Positions 16,244 through 26,300 of a stretch of DNA of 64,000 nucleotides are shown piece after piece. Within the stretch, counting starts at the first letter, position 1, and each line of letters begins with the position of its first letter. Made by a program: the position numbers and the translations under genes. The notes beneath the pieces were generated by a model that worked only from the letters and a program-made list of their open reading frames with translations, had not been told where the DNA came from and did not search any database. Origin of the DNA: an uncultured Oscillospiraceae bacterium (lineage in GTDB: Bacteria; Bacillota; Clostridia; Oscillospirales; Oscillospiraceae); assembly GCA_934667815.1 (NCBI GenBank), contig CAKUMO010000007.1, forward strand, positions 1-64,000, read 5' to 3'.

Positions 16244-17119
16244 TCAGGCATTGATAAGCGCAACAATCAGCGCAATCGCAACCACATCCCAGCAATAATA
16301 GGAAAATACGTTAAACTTCTCTTTTTGCAGCAAATACCGCAAATACTGAATTGCAAGGTACCCGAAAACCGTCGCAAACACCGCCGCCAGCAGCATCATC
16401 AGGAGCGTCGCGCCGGAGAAGCTGCCGAAGGCGAAAGCGCGGATAATGCGGTAGACAAAGGCTGCAAGCTGATAGGCCACGGTGAGCTGATAGCACAGCC
16501 GCAGGTCATACTGCCCGGACAGGCCGCATACGCGCCCGACGGACATTGAGGCCGCAATGGGCGAGAGGCCGGGGAACACGCACGCCGCACGCGCAAGCCC
16601 GAGCAGCAGCACATCCGGCACAGTCACATTGCGGCCGTCCTTGTGCCCCGCCGCGCTGCGGAAGCACAGATAGATCACAAGGCCGTTCAGCGCAAAGAAC
16701 GCCGCGACCAGTGACAGGCGCTCGATGCGCTCGGCAAAAGCCGTAAACAGAAACGACAGCAGCATCGGCACAAAGGCCACCGCGCCCATAAAAACGCTGC
16801 GGCGCTGCGCGGCGTCTTTACGGCGGCGGCGCGGGCTGCCGCCGGTCATCGTCAAGAGCGTCCGTCCGGTGACAAAGGTCTCCGTCCGGAAGGCCAGAAT
16901 CACCGCCAGCAGCACGCCGAGGCAAATTGCCGCGCGGACATAAAGCCCGTTTCCCTCATTGAGAGAGGACAGATTGAAAACCCCACGCAGCAGCGCCGTG
17001 TGGCCCGCAAAGGAAATCGGCAGCACCTCGGTCAGACCGCCGGTAATACCGTAAAGAATTGCTTCCCAAATTTTCAAGCTCAGTTCCTCCGGACGGCGCG
17101 CCGTCCGCTTTTCTTTCAC
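16244..17119 (-). CDS. UppP/BacA-like membrane protein with altered active-site motifs
   Basis: A 291-residue integral membrane protein related to undecaprenyl-diphosphatase. The first signature reads GGLTEVLPISFAGHTALL, keeping Glu-Pro-Ile-Ser and His but replacing the second serine. The second reads PGLSPIAASMSVGR where active enzymes have PGTSRSGAT, so the conserved arginine and Ser-Gly are lost. It may therefore not recycle undecaprenyl pyrophosphate, or may use a related lipid. A transcription start lies near 17197-17202 (TATAAT). It lies 21 bp upstream of ftsK and downstream of tepA, on the same strand. Confidence 0.78.
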   Translation of the reverse strand: MKEKRTARRPEELSLKIWEAILYGITGGLTEVLPISFAGHTALLRGVFNLSSLNEGNGLYVRAAICLGVLLAVILAFRTETFVTGRTLLTMTGGSPRRRRKDAAQRRSVFMGAVAFVPMLLSFLFTAFAERIERLSLVAAFFALNGLVIYLCFRSAAGHKDGRNVTVPDVLLLGLARAACVFPGLSPIAASMSVGRVCGLSGQYDLRLCYQLTVAYQLAAFVYRIIRAFAFGSFSGATLLMMLLAAVFATVFGYLAIQYLRYLLQKEKFNVFSYYCWDVVAIALIVALINA

Positions 17120-17222
17120 ATGCTATTTCAAAACCATATCGCTACTATGTAGCTCCGCGCCGTGCGCAGAGCAGCCCTCGGGTTATAGTATAGAATATTA
17201 TAGCACACCCGTTCAAGAATTT

Positions 17223-17921
17223 CTAGGTCTTTTGTTCTTTTTGCCTGTTTTTACGCTGCTTTTGCACGTCGATCATGCGGTGCAGCGCCTCGAGCGCATC
17301 ATGCAGGCCGCCGAGCCGGTCGATCAGGCCGCTCTCCACGGCCTCCTTGCCGTAGACGATCGTGCCGACGTCCGTGGCGATCTGTCCGGTGGCCATCATA
17401 TACTGCGTGAACTGTTCGCGGGAAATGTGGGAGTTGTCCGTGACAAACTGCGTGATCTGCTCCTGAATGCGCTGAAAATAATGATAGGTCACGGGTGAGC
17501 CGACGACCACGCCGCAGGTGCGCACGGGATGGATCATCATGCTGGCCGAGGGCGCGATGAAGCTCTTTTTCGCAGACACCGCCAGCGGGATGCCGATGGA
17601 GTGCCCGCCGCCCAGCACGAGCGAGACCGTCGGCTTTTTCATGCTCGCGATCAGCTCCGAAATGGCAAGTCCGGCCTCAATGTCGCCGCCGACGGTGTTC
17701 AAAAGCAGCAAAAGGCCGTCGATGTCCGGACTTTCCTCGATTGTCGCCAGAAGCGGCAGCACATGCTCGTACTTGGTCGTTTTCACGGTCTCCGGCTGCA
17801 CCTGATGCCCCTCGATCTGGCCGATCACCGTGAGGATATAGACCGTCCCCTGCTGCGTTTTCATCATGCCCGCGCCGAGGTCCTCGATCCGCTCCTGCGC
17901 GGGATTTTTTTCTTCCTGCAT
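17223..17921 (-). CDS. tepA: ClpP-like protease TepA
   Basis: A 232-residue serine protease of the ClpP/crotonase fold, most like the Bacillus TepA (YmfB) translocation-enhancing protein. The oxyanion/nucleophile region GGGHSIGIPLA places the serine at residue 108; His131 (MMIHPVR) and an acidic residue near 184 would complete the triad. The start at 17921 is the second of two close ATGs, because AAGGAGG lies 6 nt upstream of it and directly abuts the first. Its place next to the UppP-like gene and ftsK mirrors tepA near spoIIIE in Bacillus. It probably degrades signal peptides or short membrane-linked substrates. Confidence 0.85.
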   Translation of the reverse strand: MQEEKNPAQERIEDLGAGMMKTQQGTVYILTVIGQIEGHQVQPETVKTTKYEHVLPLLATIEESPDIDGLLLLLNTVGGDIEAGLAISELIASMKKPTVSLVLGGGHSIGIPLAVSAKKSFIAPSASMMIHPVRTCGVVVGSPVTYHYFQRIQEQITQFVTDNSHISREQFTQYMMATGQIATDVGTIVYGKEAVESGLIDRLGGLHDALEALHRMIDVQKQRKNRQKEQKT

Positions 17922-17960
17922 ATGCATCCTCCTTTTTGCTCCTAGTATTCGTGCAATCGC

Positions 17961-17989
17961 TTGAATTACTCTGCAAATCCTGCTATAAT
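17961..17989 (+). promoter_or_regulatory. Promoter of the TSCPD-LURP operon
   Basis: TTGAAT (17961-17966), 17-nt spacer and TATAAT (17984-17989), with TG before the -10. Confidence 0.85.
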
Positions 17990-18017
17990 AAAAGAAAAAA
18001 GAAAGAAGGATGCAAAA

Positions 18018-18275
18018 ATGCAGCATGAATATAAAACCCGCGGCGTATGCGCCAGCAAGATTCTCTTTGACCTCGACGGCGACACCGTCAAGAACATCCG
18101 CTTCGTCGGCGGCTGCAACGGCAACACGCAGGGCGTAGCGCGTCTGGCCGAGGGCATGAAGATCGACGAGGTCATCGCGCGTCTCAAGGGCGTGCATTGC
18201 GGCATGAAGCCCACCTCCTGCCCCGATCAGCTTGCACAGGCGCTGCTGGCCGCGAAGGAGCAGGAAGCTAAATGA
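18018..18275 (+). CDS. TIGR03905 family TSCPD domain protein
   Basis: An 85-residue protein consisting of a TSCPD domain, with the name-giving residues at KPTSCPDQLAQAL near the C-terminus and the preceding CxGN segment VGGCNGNTQGVARL. TSCPD domains also occur at the end of some class II ribonucleotide reductases; the free-standing type has no proven function. The conserved cysteines suggest metal or nucleotide binding. AGAAGG precedes the ATG. It overlaps the next gene by 4 nt (ATGA), so the two are co-translated. Confidence 0.9.
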   Translation: MQHEYKTRGVCASKILFDLDGDTVKNIRFVGGCNGNTQGVARLAEGMKIDEVIARLKGVHCGMKPTSCPDQLAQALLAAKEQEAK

Positions 18276-18745
18276 AGCTCCTGTTCAGGCAGCGCCTCTT
18301 TTCGTGGCTTGACAGCTACGACATCTATGATGCGTCCGGCGCGACGGTCTACACCGTCAAAGGGCAACTCTCCTGGGGACACTGCCTGAAAATTTTCGAT
18401 GCCGCCGGGAGTGAGCTTGGCACGGTGCGTGAGCGTGTTCTCACTTGGCTGCCCAAATTCGAGCTGTACCTGGGGGATCGTTACGTCGGCTGCATCCGCA
18501 AGGAGTTTACGTTTTTCCGGCCGCGCTATCACATCGACTGCAACGGCTGGCAGGTTGAGGGAAACTGGCTCGAGTGGGATTATTCCATTCTGGATGGCAG
18601 CGGCCGCTGCGTCGCGCAAATCTCCAAGGAGCTGTTTCGTTGGACGGACACCTATGTCATTGACGTCAGCCGCCCGTCGGACGCACTGTGCGCACTGATG
18701 GTCGTGCTGGCCATCGACGCAGAAAAGTGCTCCCGAAATGACTGA
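18272..18745 (+). CDS. LURP-one-related / scramblase-like protein
   Basis: A 157-residue protein that fits the LURP-one-related (LOR, YxjI-like) fold: alternating short strands with the pattern YDIYDASGATVYTVKGQLSWG, FDAAGSELGTVRE, FELYLGDRYVGCI and WDYSILDGSGRCVAQISKE. No signal peptide or membrane segment is clear. The family is structurally related to phospholipid scramblases and Tubby, and its bacterial role is unknown. It is translationally coupled to the TSCPD gene. Confidence 0.8.
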   Translation: MKLLFRQRLFSWLDSYDIYDASGATVYTVKGQLSWGHCLKIFDAAGSELGTVRERVLTWLPKFELYLGDRYVGCIRKEFTFFRPRYHIDCNGWQVEGNWLEWDYSILDGSGRCVAQISKELFRWTDTYVIDVSRPSDALCALMVVLAIDAEKCSRND

Positions 18746-18819
18746 GGCTATAAATCCGCAATTGCATTTCATCTGTCAATTCTTCGCAATTTCCATAGGT
18801 GCAGAGGCGGCGTTCGCAA

Positions 18820-18854
18820 AAAATCGGGGAGAATCTTTGATTCTCCCCGATTTT
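18820..18854. terminator. Bidirectional terminator
   Basis: A 16-bp perfect stem (AAAATCGGGGAGAATC and its complement) with a TTT loop separates the convergent LURP-one and htpG genes and has U-rich flanks on both strands. Confidence 0.93.
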
Positions 18855-18867
18855 AATTTTGAATCTA

Positions 18868-20760
18868 TTAACCGATCAGCTCACAGACCAGATCCGTATA
18901 TGCCGTCGGGTCCTCAAGCGGCAGATTGGCCATCAAAAGTCCCTGCGCATACAGCAGCTCCGTCAGCTTCTTCGCCGTCTCGGCATTGTCCGCGACGCTT
19001 TCCTGCAAACGCTTAAGCAGCGGATGCTCGGCGTTGACCTCCAGAATGCGTCCGCAGTGATAGTCGGACTTCGGGTCGAGCGCATGGAAGTACTTCTCCA
19101 TCTCGAAGCTCATGCCGCCGTCGGGCACCATGGTCACGGCATGCGTGCCGAGGTCGCCGGAAACGCGAACCTCCTTAACCTTCTCGCCCAACGTGTCCTT
19201 CATAAAGGTCAATGTGTCCTTGAAGCTCTCCGCACGTTCCTCATTGGCCTTCTTTTCCTCGTCGGTCGCAAGCTCGAGGTCGTCGGTGAGAATGTTGCGG
19301 AACTCATGCTCGTCGTACTTCTGAAGCGTCTGCGGGATGAACTCATCCACCTGCTCGGTCAGAAGCAGCACGTCAAAGCCGCGGTCGCGCAGCATACCCG
19401 TCTGCGGCAGGCGGGTCAGGTGCTCGACGCTGCTGCCCGTAGCGAAGTAAATATGCTTCTGCGACTCGGGCATGGCTGCGCAGTACTCCTTGAGCGTCAC
19501 GAGCTTGCCCTCCTTGACGGAGTAGAACTCAATCAAGTCCTGAAGCAGTTCCTTATGTGCGCCGAATTCCGACACCACACCGAACTTGAGCTGACGGCCG
19601 AAGGCCACATAGAACTTTTCGTACTTCTCGCGGTCGTTTTCCAGCATCTTTTCCAGCTCGGCCTTGATCTTCTTTTCCAGATTGCCGGCGATGAATTTCA
19701 GCTCGCGCGTATGCTGGAGCATCTCACGGCTGATGTTCAGGCTCAGATCCTGCGTATCGACCACACCGCGCACGAAACGGAAATGCTCCGGCAGCAGGTC
19801 GGCGCAGTTTTCCATAATCAGCACGCCGGAGGAATAGAGCTGCAAGCCGGCCTTATAGTCCTTGGTGTAGAAATCATAGGGTGCCTTGGCCGGGATATAG
19901 AGCAGCGCCTTATACGTCACCGCGCCCTCGACGGACAGATGGATGACACTCAACGGCTTTTCAAAGTCATAGAACTTCTCGCGGTAGAAGCTGTCGTACT
20001 CCTCCTCGGTGACGTCCTTTTTGTTCTTCTGCCAGACCGGAACCATGGAATTGAGCGTCTGCATCTCGCGGACGGTCTCATATTCGGGCTTGTCGGAGTC
20101 CTTGGTCTCCTCGGTCGGACGCGAGGTCTCGACCTCCATGCGGATGGGATAGCGGATATAGTCGGAATACTTGCGCACGAGGCTGCGCAGACGGTATTCG
20201 GAAAGATATTCGGAATATTTTTCTTCTTCGGTGTCCTTTTTCAGTGTCAGGATCACGTCCGTGCCAGCACCCTCGCGTTCGCAGGGCTCGACACTGTATC
20301 CGTCCGCACCCTCAGACTCCCACTTCCACGCCTCGTCCGAGCCAAAGCGCTTGGAGATCACCGTGACCTTGTCCGCAACCATGAAGGCTGCGTAGAACCC
20401 CACGCCAAACTGGCCGATGATGTCGATGTCCTCCTTCTTCTCCATCTCCTGCTTGAAGCCCAGAGAGCCGCTGTGGGCAATGGTGCCGAGGTTCTGCTCC
20501 ATCTCCTCGCGGGTCATGCCGATGCCGTTATCAGAGACGGTCAGGGTACCTGCGTCCTTGTCGGCAGTCAGGGTAATGGCGAAATCACTGCGGCTCAGGC
20601 CGACGGATTCATCCGTCAGGGCCTGATAGGCCAGCTTATCGATCGCGTCGGAGGCGTTGGAGATCAGCTCGCGGAGGAAGATCTCCCGATGGGTATAAAT
20701 AGAATTGATCATCAGATCAAGAAGTCGCTTGGACTCTGCCTTGAATTGCTTCTTTGCCAT
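18868..20760 (-). CDS. htpG: Molecular chaperone HtpG (Hsp90)
   Basis: A 630-residue bacterial Hsp90. The GHKL ATPase domain is clear: LRELISNASDAIDKL (Mg/ATP-binding Asn), VSDNGIGMTREEM, and IGQFGVGFYAAFMVADKV. The middle domain and dimerisation domain follow at normal length. It assists folding and remodelling in the cytosol. The start at 20760 is chosen for AAGGAAG 8 nt upstream, and a longer frame begins inside the CIRCE element. A CIRCE operator lies at 20789-20815 behind a good promoter, indicating HrcA control, unlike Bacillus subtilis where htpG is not in the HrcA regulon. Confidence 0.97.
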   Translation of the reverse strand: MAKKQFKAESKRLLDLMINSIYTHREIFLRELISNASDAIDKLAYQALTDESVGLSRSDFAITLTADKDAGTLTVSDNGIGMTREEMEQNLGTIAHSGSLGFKQEMEKKEDIDIIGQFGVGFYAAFMVADKVTVISKRFGSDEAWKWESEGADGYSVEPCEREGAGTDVILTLKKDTEEEKYSEYLSEYRLRSLVRKYSDYIRYPIRMEVETSRPTEETKDSDKPEYETVREMQTLNSMVPVWQKNKKDVTEEEYDSFYREKFYDFEKPLSVIHLSVEGAVTYKALLYIPAKAPYDFYTKDYKAGLQLYSSGVLIMENCADLLPEHFRFVRGVVDTQDLSLNISREMLQHTRELKFIAGNLEKKIKAELEKMLENDREKYEKFYVAFGRQLKFGVVSEFGAHKELLQDLIEFYSVKEGKLVTLKEYCAAMPESQKHIYFATGSSVEHLTRLPQTGMLRDRGFDVLLLTEQVDEFIPQTLQKYDEHEFRNILTDDLELATDEEKKANEERAESFKDTLTFMKDTLGEKVKEVRVSGDLGTHAVTMVPDGGMSFEMEKYFHALDPKSDYHCGRILEVNAEHPLLKRLQESVADNAETAKKLTELLYAQGLLMANLPLEDPTAYTDLVCELIG

Positions 20761-20788
20761 AATGTCAGCTTCCTTTGTGTTTTCGGTT

Positions 20789-20815
20789 TTGGCACTCACA
20801 ACTATCGAGTGCTAA
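20789..20815. promoter_or_regulatory. CIRCE element (HrcA operator)
   Basis: TTGGCACTC, nine spacer bases, then GAGTGCTAA. Eight of nine positions of the left arm and all of the right arm match the CIRCE consensus. It lies just downstream of the htpG -10 box. Confidence 0.93.
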
Positions 20816-20819
20816 AGCT

Positions 20820-20847
20820 ATTATAGCGTGTTTTTGGCAATTTGCAA
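20820..20847 (-). promoter_or_regulatory. Promoter of htpG
   Basis: -35 TTGCAA (20842-20847) and -10 TATAAT (20820-20825) with a 16-nt spacer on the minus strand, directly upstream of the CIRCE operator. Confidence 0.87.
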
Positions 20848-20886
20848 GAGGGTTTCACAATTTGTTTACACTTTTTTATGACAAAT

Positions 20887-20912
20887 CCCGCGGCCGTTGA
20901 ACCGGCCGCGGG
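20887..20912 (-). terminator. Terminator of the metallophosphoesterase gene
   Basis: A 10-bp GC-rich stem (CCCGCGGCCG / CGGCCGCGGG) with a 6-nt loop lies 9 nt past the stop codon. The U-run on the minus strand is short and interrupted. Confidence 0.7.
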
Positions 20913-20921
20913 GTTTCCTAA

Positions 20922-23255
20922 TTACTGTTTTTTCTTTTTCATGCCGCACAGCAGGACGATCAAAACAATGACCAGCACTGCCGCTGCGCCGATAAGTGCA
21001 TAAAACAGGATCGGCGTCTGCGAGGCTCCGCCCCAACTCGTCAGTTCGGCCTCGTAGCCCACGCTTTTCAGCAGGCGCTGCGCCGCAAGCGTCGCGCCGC
21101 TGTTTGCCTCGGAGATGCGTGCAAGCGCGTCCTTTTCGCTCTCGACAGGGGCCGCAAAGCGGTCGTCCGCCGCGCCGTAGAAGCTCAGAAGTCCGCTCTC
21201 CTCAGCCTGCCTTGCGCCGGGCACGTCGCTGCCGAGGTAGACATTGTAGACGCTGCCGCCGATGCGCTCGGCAAGGCCGTAGGCCGCCGCACCAGAGAGC
21301 GTGGCATCGCTGTAACAGCCCACGACCGCGCCGGATTCGGCAATGCCGCCGATAAGCTGCGCCGTGCCGCTTGCCGATAATTCACCCGCAAAGTGCAGAT
21401 TCAGGACGATTCCCGTCAGCTCCGGGAAAACGGAGACATTCTCTCCCGTGAGCTTCGCCGTGAGCGTGTGACCGCAGCCGTTATAAATCCCGGCGAAGCG
21501 CCCGCCGGTCGCGCCCTGCGTCAGCGTGAGGTTGGCCGTCTGGCAGAAGATCGCATTCTCCGGAATGCTGTCCGCCGCAGCGGCCTGCATGAGCACTGCA
21601 AAGTCCTCCGCCGTTGCGACGGTATAGGGTTCCTCCGCCGTGCCCTTGCCCGTGAGCTGGGACAAAGCGTCGTTTTTCTTCACCTTGATGTCCAAAAACG
21701 TCCACTGGCCGCCGTAGGTAATCAGGAGCCGGTTCGTCTGCTTCGTGAGCCTTGTCTGATCGACCGCGAGCGCGTTGTCCGCGCCGTTGTAGAGCGCGAC
21801 GGCATAGCCCTCGGTGACGGTCTGCTTTGCGCCATCCGCACCGGTCACGGTCAGGACGATGTCGCCCGCGCCGGGAAGCTCGCCCTCGGTATAGTCCGTG
21901 CGGCTCTGCGAGGCATCAATGGATGCGGCAAGCGCATCGTGCTTCTCCGACCGCGCGGCCATGATGTAGCAGGCCGTCGGCAGATAGGTGTGCGTGGCAA
22001 GGTTCATACCGCGGAACACGATGTCGTTTTCATAGACCGTGACGAGATAGCCCTCGCTGTCGGTGTCGTTGGTGTCATAGAGGAGCTTGGTGCGGTTGGC
22101 GTTGAAGGTACGAATCTGCGAAACGGAGCTGTTGTGGATCATGCGCGCGCTCGCACCGCCGTTATCGCAGTAGTTGACCAGCTCGGCGAAGGCCACATGC
22201 GTATGACCGGTGCAGAAGATCAGCTCCTTGTATTCTTCGAGCAGCGCCTTCAGGCGCAGCGTATTCGGGAAGTCCTCGCGCAGCGCGAGCGGCTCTGCAT
22301 AGAGGTTCGGCGTTGCGTCGCCCGCGCCCCAGTTTTCAAAGCCCGCGTGCTCAATGAGGAAGATGTTCACGCCCGTTCCGGCGTATTGGGCAAGCTGACC
22401 TTCCAGCCAGTCCATCTGCTCGTCGGAGAAGCAATCAACGTTGTTGCTGTCTCCCGTGGTGGGCAGCATGTCCTGCGCCATAAAGAGGAACACGTCGCCG
22501 TTTTCCGCAACGCGGGAAAAATAGAGGTTTTCGCCGTCCGTGCCCTCGTCGGAGAAGCAGGACAAAAAGTTTTCCAGATTGCCGCTGTCGTGGTTGCCCA
22601 TCGCCGCCCAGATCGTGCCAGTGTAGCCGGACTGGGTGATCTGCTCACGATAACGGTTGAACTCGCCAAGCGTGCCGGCGTTGCTGTAATCGCCGGAGAT
22701 GACAATGAGGTCGATTGCCTGCTCCTTGAGGTATTCCAATGCGCGCAGCCACTTCTCGCCTGCGTAGTCGTAATTCATGTGCAGGTCGGACAGAGAAGCA
22801 AAGCGCAGCGTCGCTCTGCCGCTGTTAAAGCGTTTTTCCTGCGGAATGGCCAGCGTGACGGCCTCGGCAAGCTGCGGCTGCACGATGTGCTCCGTGCGGC
22901 TTTCAAACACCGCAAGCTGCGTCGCGCCCTCGGGCAGCGCCATGCCGGACGGCAGCGTGAAACCCACCGGCTCGCCGGTGATCTCCGCGCCGGCGATCTC
23001 GCCGTAGCCGGGCAGAATCTGCTGATCGTCCGCGAAATACAGGACGTAATAGCCCGATGTTTTGGAAGAAACGCCCGGCGTGAGCGTGATAACGCCCTCG
23101 GCATAGCCGGGACGCGCTGCATTCTCGCCGGTGAAACGGTATTCCACCGTCAGTCCGGCATCCTCGGCGGCAGCGGTGGGCGCAAGCCCGCACAGCAGCG
23201 CCAGCAGCAGTGCGCAGACGCAGACGGTAGTCAGTATTCTATGGAGTGGTCTCAT
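20922..23255 (-). CDS. Secreted, membrane-anchored metallophosphoesterase
   Basis: A 777-residue exported protein. It has a signal peptide ending near LAPTAAAED (about residue 30). The calcineurin-like phosphoesterase domain has all five metal motifs: SDLHMN (Asp157, His159), GDYSNAG (Asp189), GNHDSG (Asn221, His222), IEHAG (His303) and TGHTHV (His351, His353). A region with a repetitive GLUG-like strand pattern follows at about 560-700, and the end is a C-terminal membrane helix followed by GMKKKKQ. The anchor is a stop-transfer tail, not a sorting motif. It follows the large SGNH hydrolase gene by 54 bp and is probably co-transcribed. Substrate unknown: nucleotides, phospho-sugars or phospholipids are possible. 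Confidence 0.88.
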   Translation of the reverse strand: MRPLHRILTTVCVCALLLALLCGLAPTAAAEDAGLTVEYRFTGENAARPGYAEGVITLTPGVSSKTSGYYVLYFADDQQILPGYGEIAGAEITGEPVGFTLPSGMALPEGATQLAVFESRTEHIVQPQLAEAVTLAIPQEKRFNSGRATLRFASLSDLHMNYDYAGEKWLRALEYLKEQAIDLIVISGDYSNAGTLGEFNRYREQITQSGYTGTIWAAMGNHDSGNLENFLSCFSDEGTDGENLYFSRVAENGDVFLFMAQDMLPTTGDSNNVDCFSDEQMDWLEGQLAQYAGTGVNIFLIEHAGFENWGAGDATPNLYAEPLALREDFPNTLRLKALLEEYKELIFCTGHTHVAFAELVNYCDNGGASARMIHNSSVSQIRTFNANRTKLLYDTNDTDSEGYLVTVYENDIVFRGMNLATHTYLPTACYIMAARSEKHDALAASIDASQSRTDYTEGELPGAGDIVLTVTGADGAKQTVTEGYAVALYNGADNALAVDQTRLTKQTNRLLITYGGQWTFLDIKVKKNDALSQLTGKGTAEEPYTVATAEDFAVLMQAAAADSIPENAIFCQTANLTLTQGATGGRFAGIYNGCGHTLTAKLTGENVSVFPELTGIVLNLHFAGELSASGTAQLIGGIAESGAVVGCYSDATLSGAAAYGLAERIGGSVYNVYLGSDVPGARQAEESGLLSFYGAADDRFAAPVESEKDALARISEANSGATLAAQRLLKSVGYEAELTSWGGASQTPILFYALIGAAAVLVIVLIVLLCGMKKKKQ

Positions 23256-23309
23256 GGTGTCTCCTTCCTCTTTCGGGCAGGAGGGGCAGAAGTCTGCTCC
23301 TCCGATTGC

Positions 23310-26300
23310 TTAATGACTTTGATTTCTCTTGCGGATGGTGAGGATCACGCCCGCACCCGCTGCGGCCAGCACTGCCAGCGCCGTCCACAGGACGAGCAGC
23401 ATGGAGTCGCCCGTCTTGGGTTGATCCGGGTTGAGCTTCGGCACGACCGTCTGCTTGACGAGAACCTCGCCGCAGACAGAGCAGTGCTTTCCCTCGGTCA
23501 GACCGGTCGCGTCCTTCGTTGCGGGAACGGCGGGATCGATGACCTCGGTGTGCGGAACCTTTTCGGTCACCTGCTGCGCAACAAGAACCTCACTGCAGAC
23601 GGAGCAGTGCTTGCCCTCGGTCAAGCCGGTCTTGGTGCAGGTTGCCTTGACCGCAGGATCGACAACCTCGGTATGCGGGGCCTTTTCGGTCTCCTGCTGC
23701 GCAACGAGAATCTCGCTGCAGACGGAGCAGTGCTTGCCCTCGGTCAGGCCGGTCTTGGTGCAGGTTGCCTTGACCGCAGGATCGACGACCTCGGTATGCG
23801 GGGCCTTTTCGGTCTCCTGCTGTGCAACCAGAACTTCGCCGCAGGTGCCGCAGTGCTTGCCCTCAGTCAGGCCGGTCTTGGTGCAGGTTGCCTTGACGGC
23901 GGGATCGATCACGACATTGGTGTGCTTGCAGGAGGTGTCCGCGCCGCTGATGTTGTAATAGGCGTTCAGCGTGCGCACGACGGCGTTGGCCATCACGCGG
24001 TAGCCGGCAGTGGTGGGATGCAGGCCGTCGTCGAGCAGCCAGCCGATCCCGCGCATATCAAAGTAGGTATCGGCATAGATCAGACCCTTGCTCTCGGCCA
24101 TTTCACGGATGGCCGTGTTCCACGCGCGCATCTGCACGCTGTTCGCATCCGCGCCCTTGGCGCAGACGCCGCAGACCACGATCACGGTCTCCGGGCAGGC
24201 GGCGATGATCTCGTCGAGATAGGTGTTATAGGTGCTGATGAACTCCTCGAGGGACGTTCCGGCATGGTAGTCGTTGATGCCGTAGGCAATGGTCAGAAGA
24301 TCGGGGTTGTTCGGCACGATGTAATCCTGCACGGTCTCCTTCGCGGGAGGATAGGCGTTGTTATAGGAGCGGGTGCACATTCTCGTGCCGCCGATAGCCT
24401 TGTTGATGAGGGTAATCTCGTGGTCGGAGAGGTCGTTGAGCATCTTGGCAAACACGGGAACCCATGCCATCTGCTCGCGGTTGACCGCCTCTGCACCGTA
24501 GGAAATGCTGTCGCCCACGGCGACGTAGGTCTTGATCTCCTTCGCGGAGTAATCCTTACGGGCACCAGCACGGCCGACGCGCATGGTCTCGGTCAGGACG
24601 ATGCGGTAAACGTCGGTGTAGGTCGCAACCTTGCTGCGGTCGGCCGTCAGGAGCGCGGCGCGAACCTTTTCGCGCGCTGCGCCGGGCAGGCTGCGGTAGA
24701 GGTCGAGGCGGATGCCGAGCGCATCGTTCTCCAGCGCGGCTTCCATGGCCGCCTGGGTGGAAGCATTCTTGAAGTCCTCGACTGCCTGTGCGGTCTTGGG
24801 CGCGGGATAGACTGCATCGCTCAGGTCGCGGATGTGCAGAGCGCTCAGGGCGCTTGCCTCGCGCATGGCGCGCTCCAGCACTTCGCCGGCAAGGAGCATA
24901 TTGCCCGTAGCGGTCGGGGTACGGCCGTCCTCCGCGACCGTCCAGTCGCGCTCGCCCATGGCGTTATAGAGGTCGGCAAAGGGAAGCTCCAGCTCCTCGG
25001 AGAGCTTGAAGATGACAGCCTGATACGCGGCATAGGTCTCGAGCGTAACATCGCCAAGGACATAATCGCGCACATAGGGCAGACCGCAGACGATCATCAG
25101 GCCGTTTTCGGGCAGCGCCGCCTTGGCGGCCGTAAGCTGCGCACGCAGCTCGGTTTCAAAGGCCGCAGCGCTCTTGCCGGAGAGCAGCGCCTCCAGACCG
25201 GTCGCAATGACGACGAGGTCGGCATTTTCATCCGAGAGCTTGGAAAGGTCGGTCAGGACGGCCTTGTCCAGCGCCTTGTTTTGATAGGTCGTGACGTCCG
25301 CATGCAGAAGGCTTGCCCACTGCTCGGCGGCGATGTCGCCCGCGACGGCCAGCTTGGTGAAGGGCGTCGTGTAGAGGCTCTTCCGGCCGCTTTCCACCAG
25401 AATGTTGTTGAAGGAAATCTTGCCCGCAATGAGGCCAAGCTCAAAGTTGTAGTTATCCTCGCTCGGCGTCATCGTATAGGTTCCCTTGAGGGCATTGTCG
25501 CGGTCATAGACCTCGATCTTGATGTCTCCGCCGCCCGTGCGCGTCATCTTCACATTGGCGACAAAGCCGGGAAGATCGAGCCACTCGACGAATTTGCCGC
25601 CCAGACGCACGGCAAGCTGCTCGCGGGAGGCGTTTCTGCCGTCCAGCTCAAAGCGCTGTCCCATGCTCTTGATGTAGCAGGCGGAGGTGTTGCTGCCCGT
25701 AACGGTCATCGTCACGGTGAAGTTGTTCATGTCATAGACGAGATTCTTCCAGATGCGGTTGCAGGTGGTGACCTTCGCCTTATCGGCCGTGATGTTCGAG
25801 GCATCCTCGGCATTCCAGCCTGTGAAATCCATCGTGCCGTTGGGCGTAGCGTCGGTCTTCCAGCCGAACTCATACGGAGAGATCACGATGTTCTCATAGG
25901 TGATGTAGGCGTTCTGCGGAATTTCCGTAGAGCCTTTGCGCTGGTAAGTCAGCTCCATGGCCGATCCGGTTCGGAAAGCCTCGTGGAACGTATGGCCCGT
26001 GGTCGAGCCGCTGTGCAGAATGTTGCCGTTCGTGCGGTCGGTCAGGCGCCATGCCATGATGCCCGACTTTCCGTTCCACGTCATGACCAGATGCACCTTG
26101 CTGACCGGCACGGCGGAATTGGGGCTGTAGCTTGCAGAGGGGCTTTTCCACTCGCGGGTATCGCTGAGCCACTCCTGCACGCGCAGGAATACTTTATAGT
26201 TATTGCCTACGTCCAGATAGGTGCGAAGCTGAAGCCAGACATAGTTGTTGGACGCAGGATTGCGCAGCTTGATCCAGACATCGTCGTAGAACTTGTCCTT

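Noticed and set aside
23256..23309. Imperfect hairpin GGAGG..CCTCC between the SGNH and metallophosphoesterase genes as terminator
   Set aside because: It has an internal A-C mismatch and no U-run, and the downstream gene has no promoter of its own that I can see. Read-through is more likely.
23430..23924. CRISPR-like array
   Set aside because: The 123-bp units are contiguous, in-frame coding repeats without spacers, and encode CxxC protein units.
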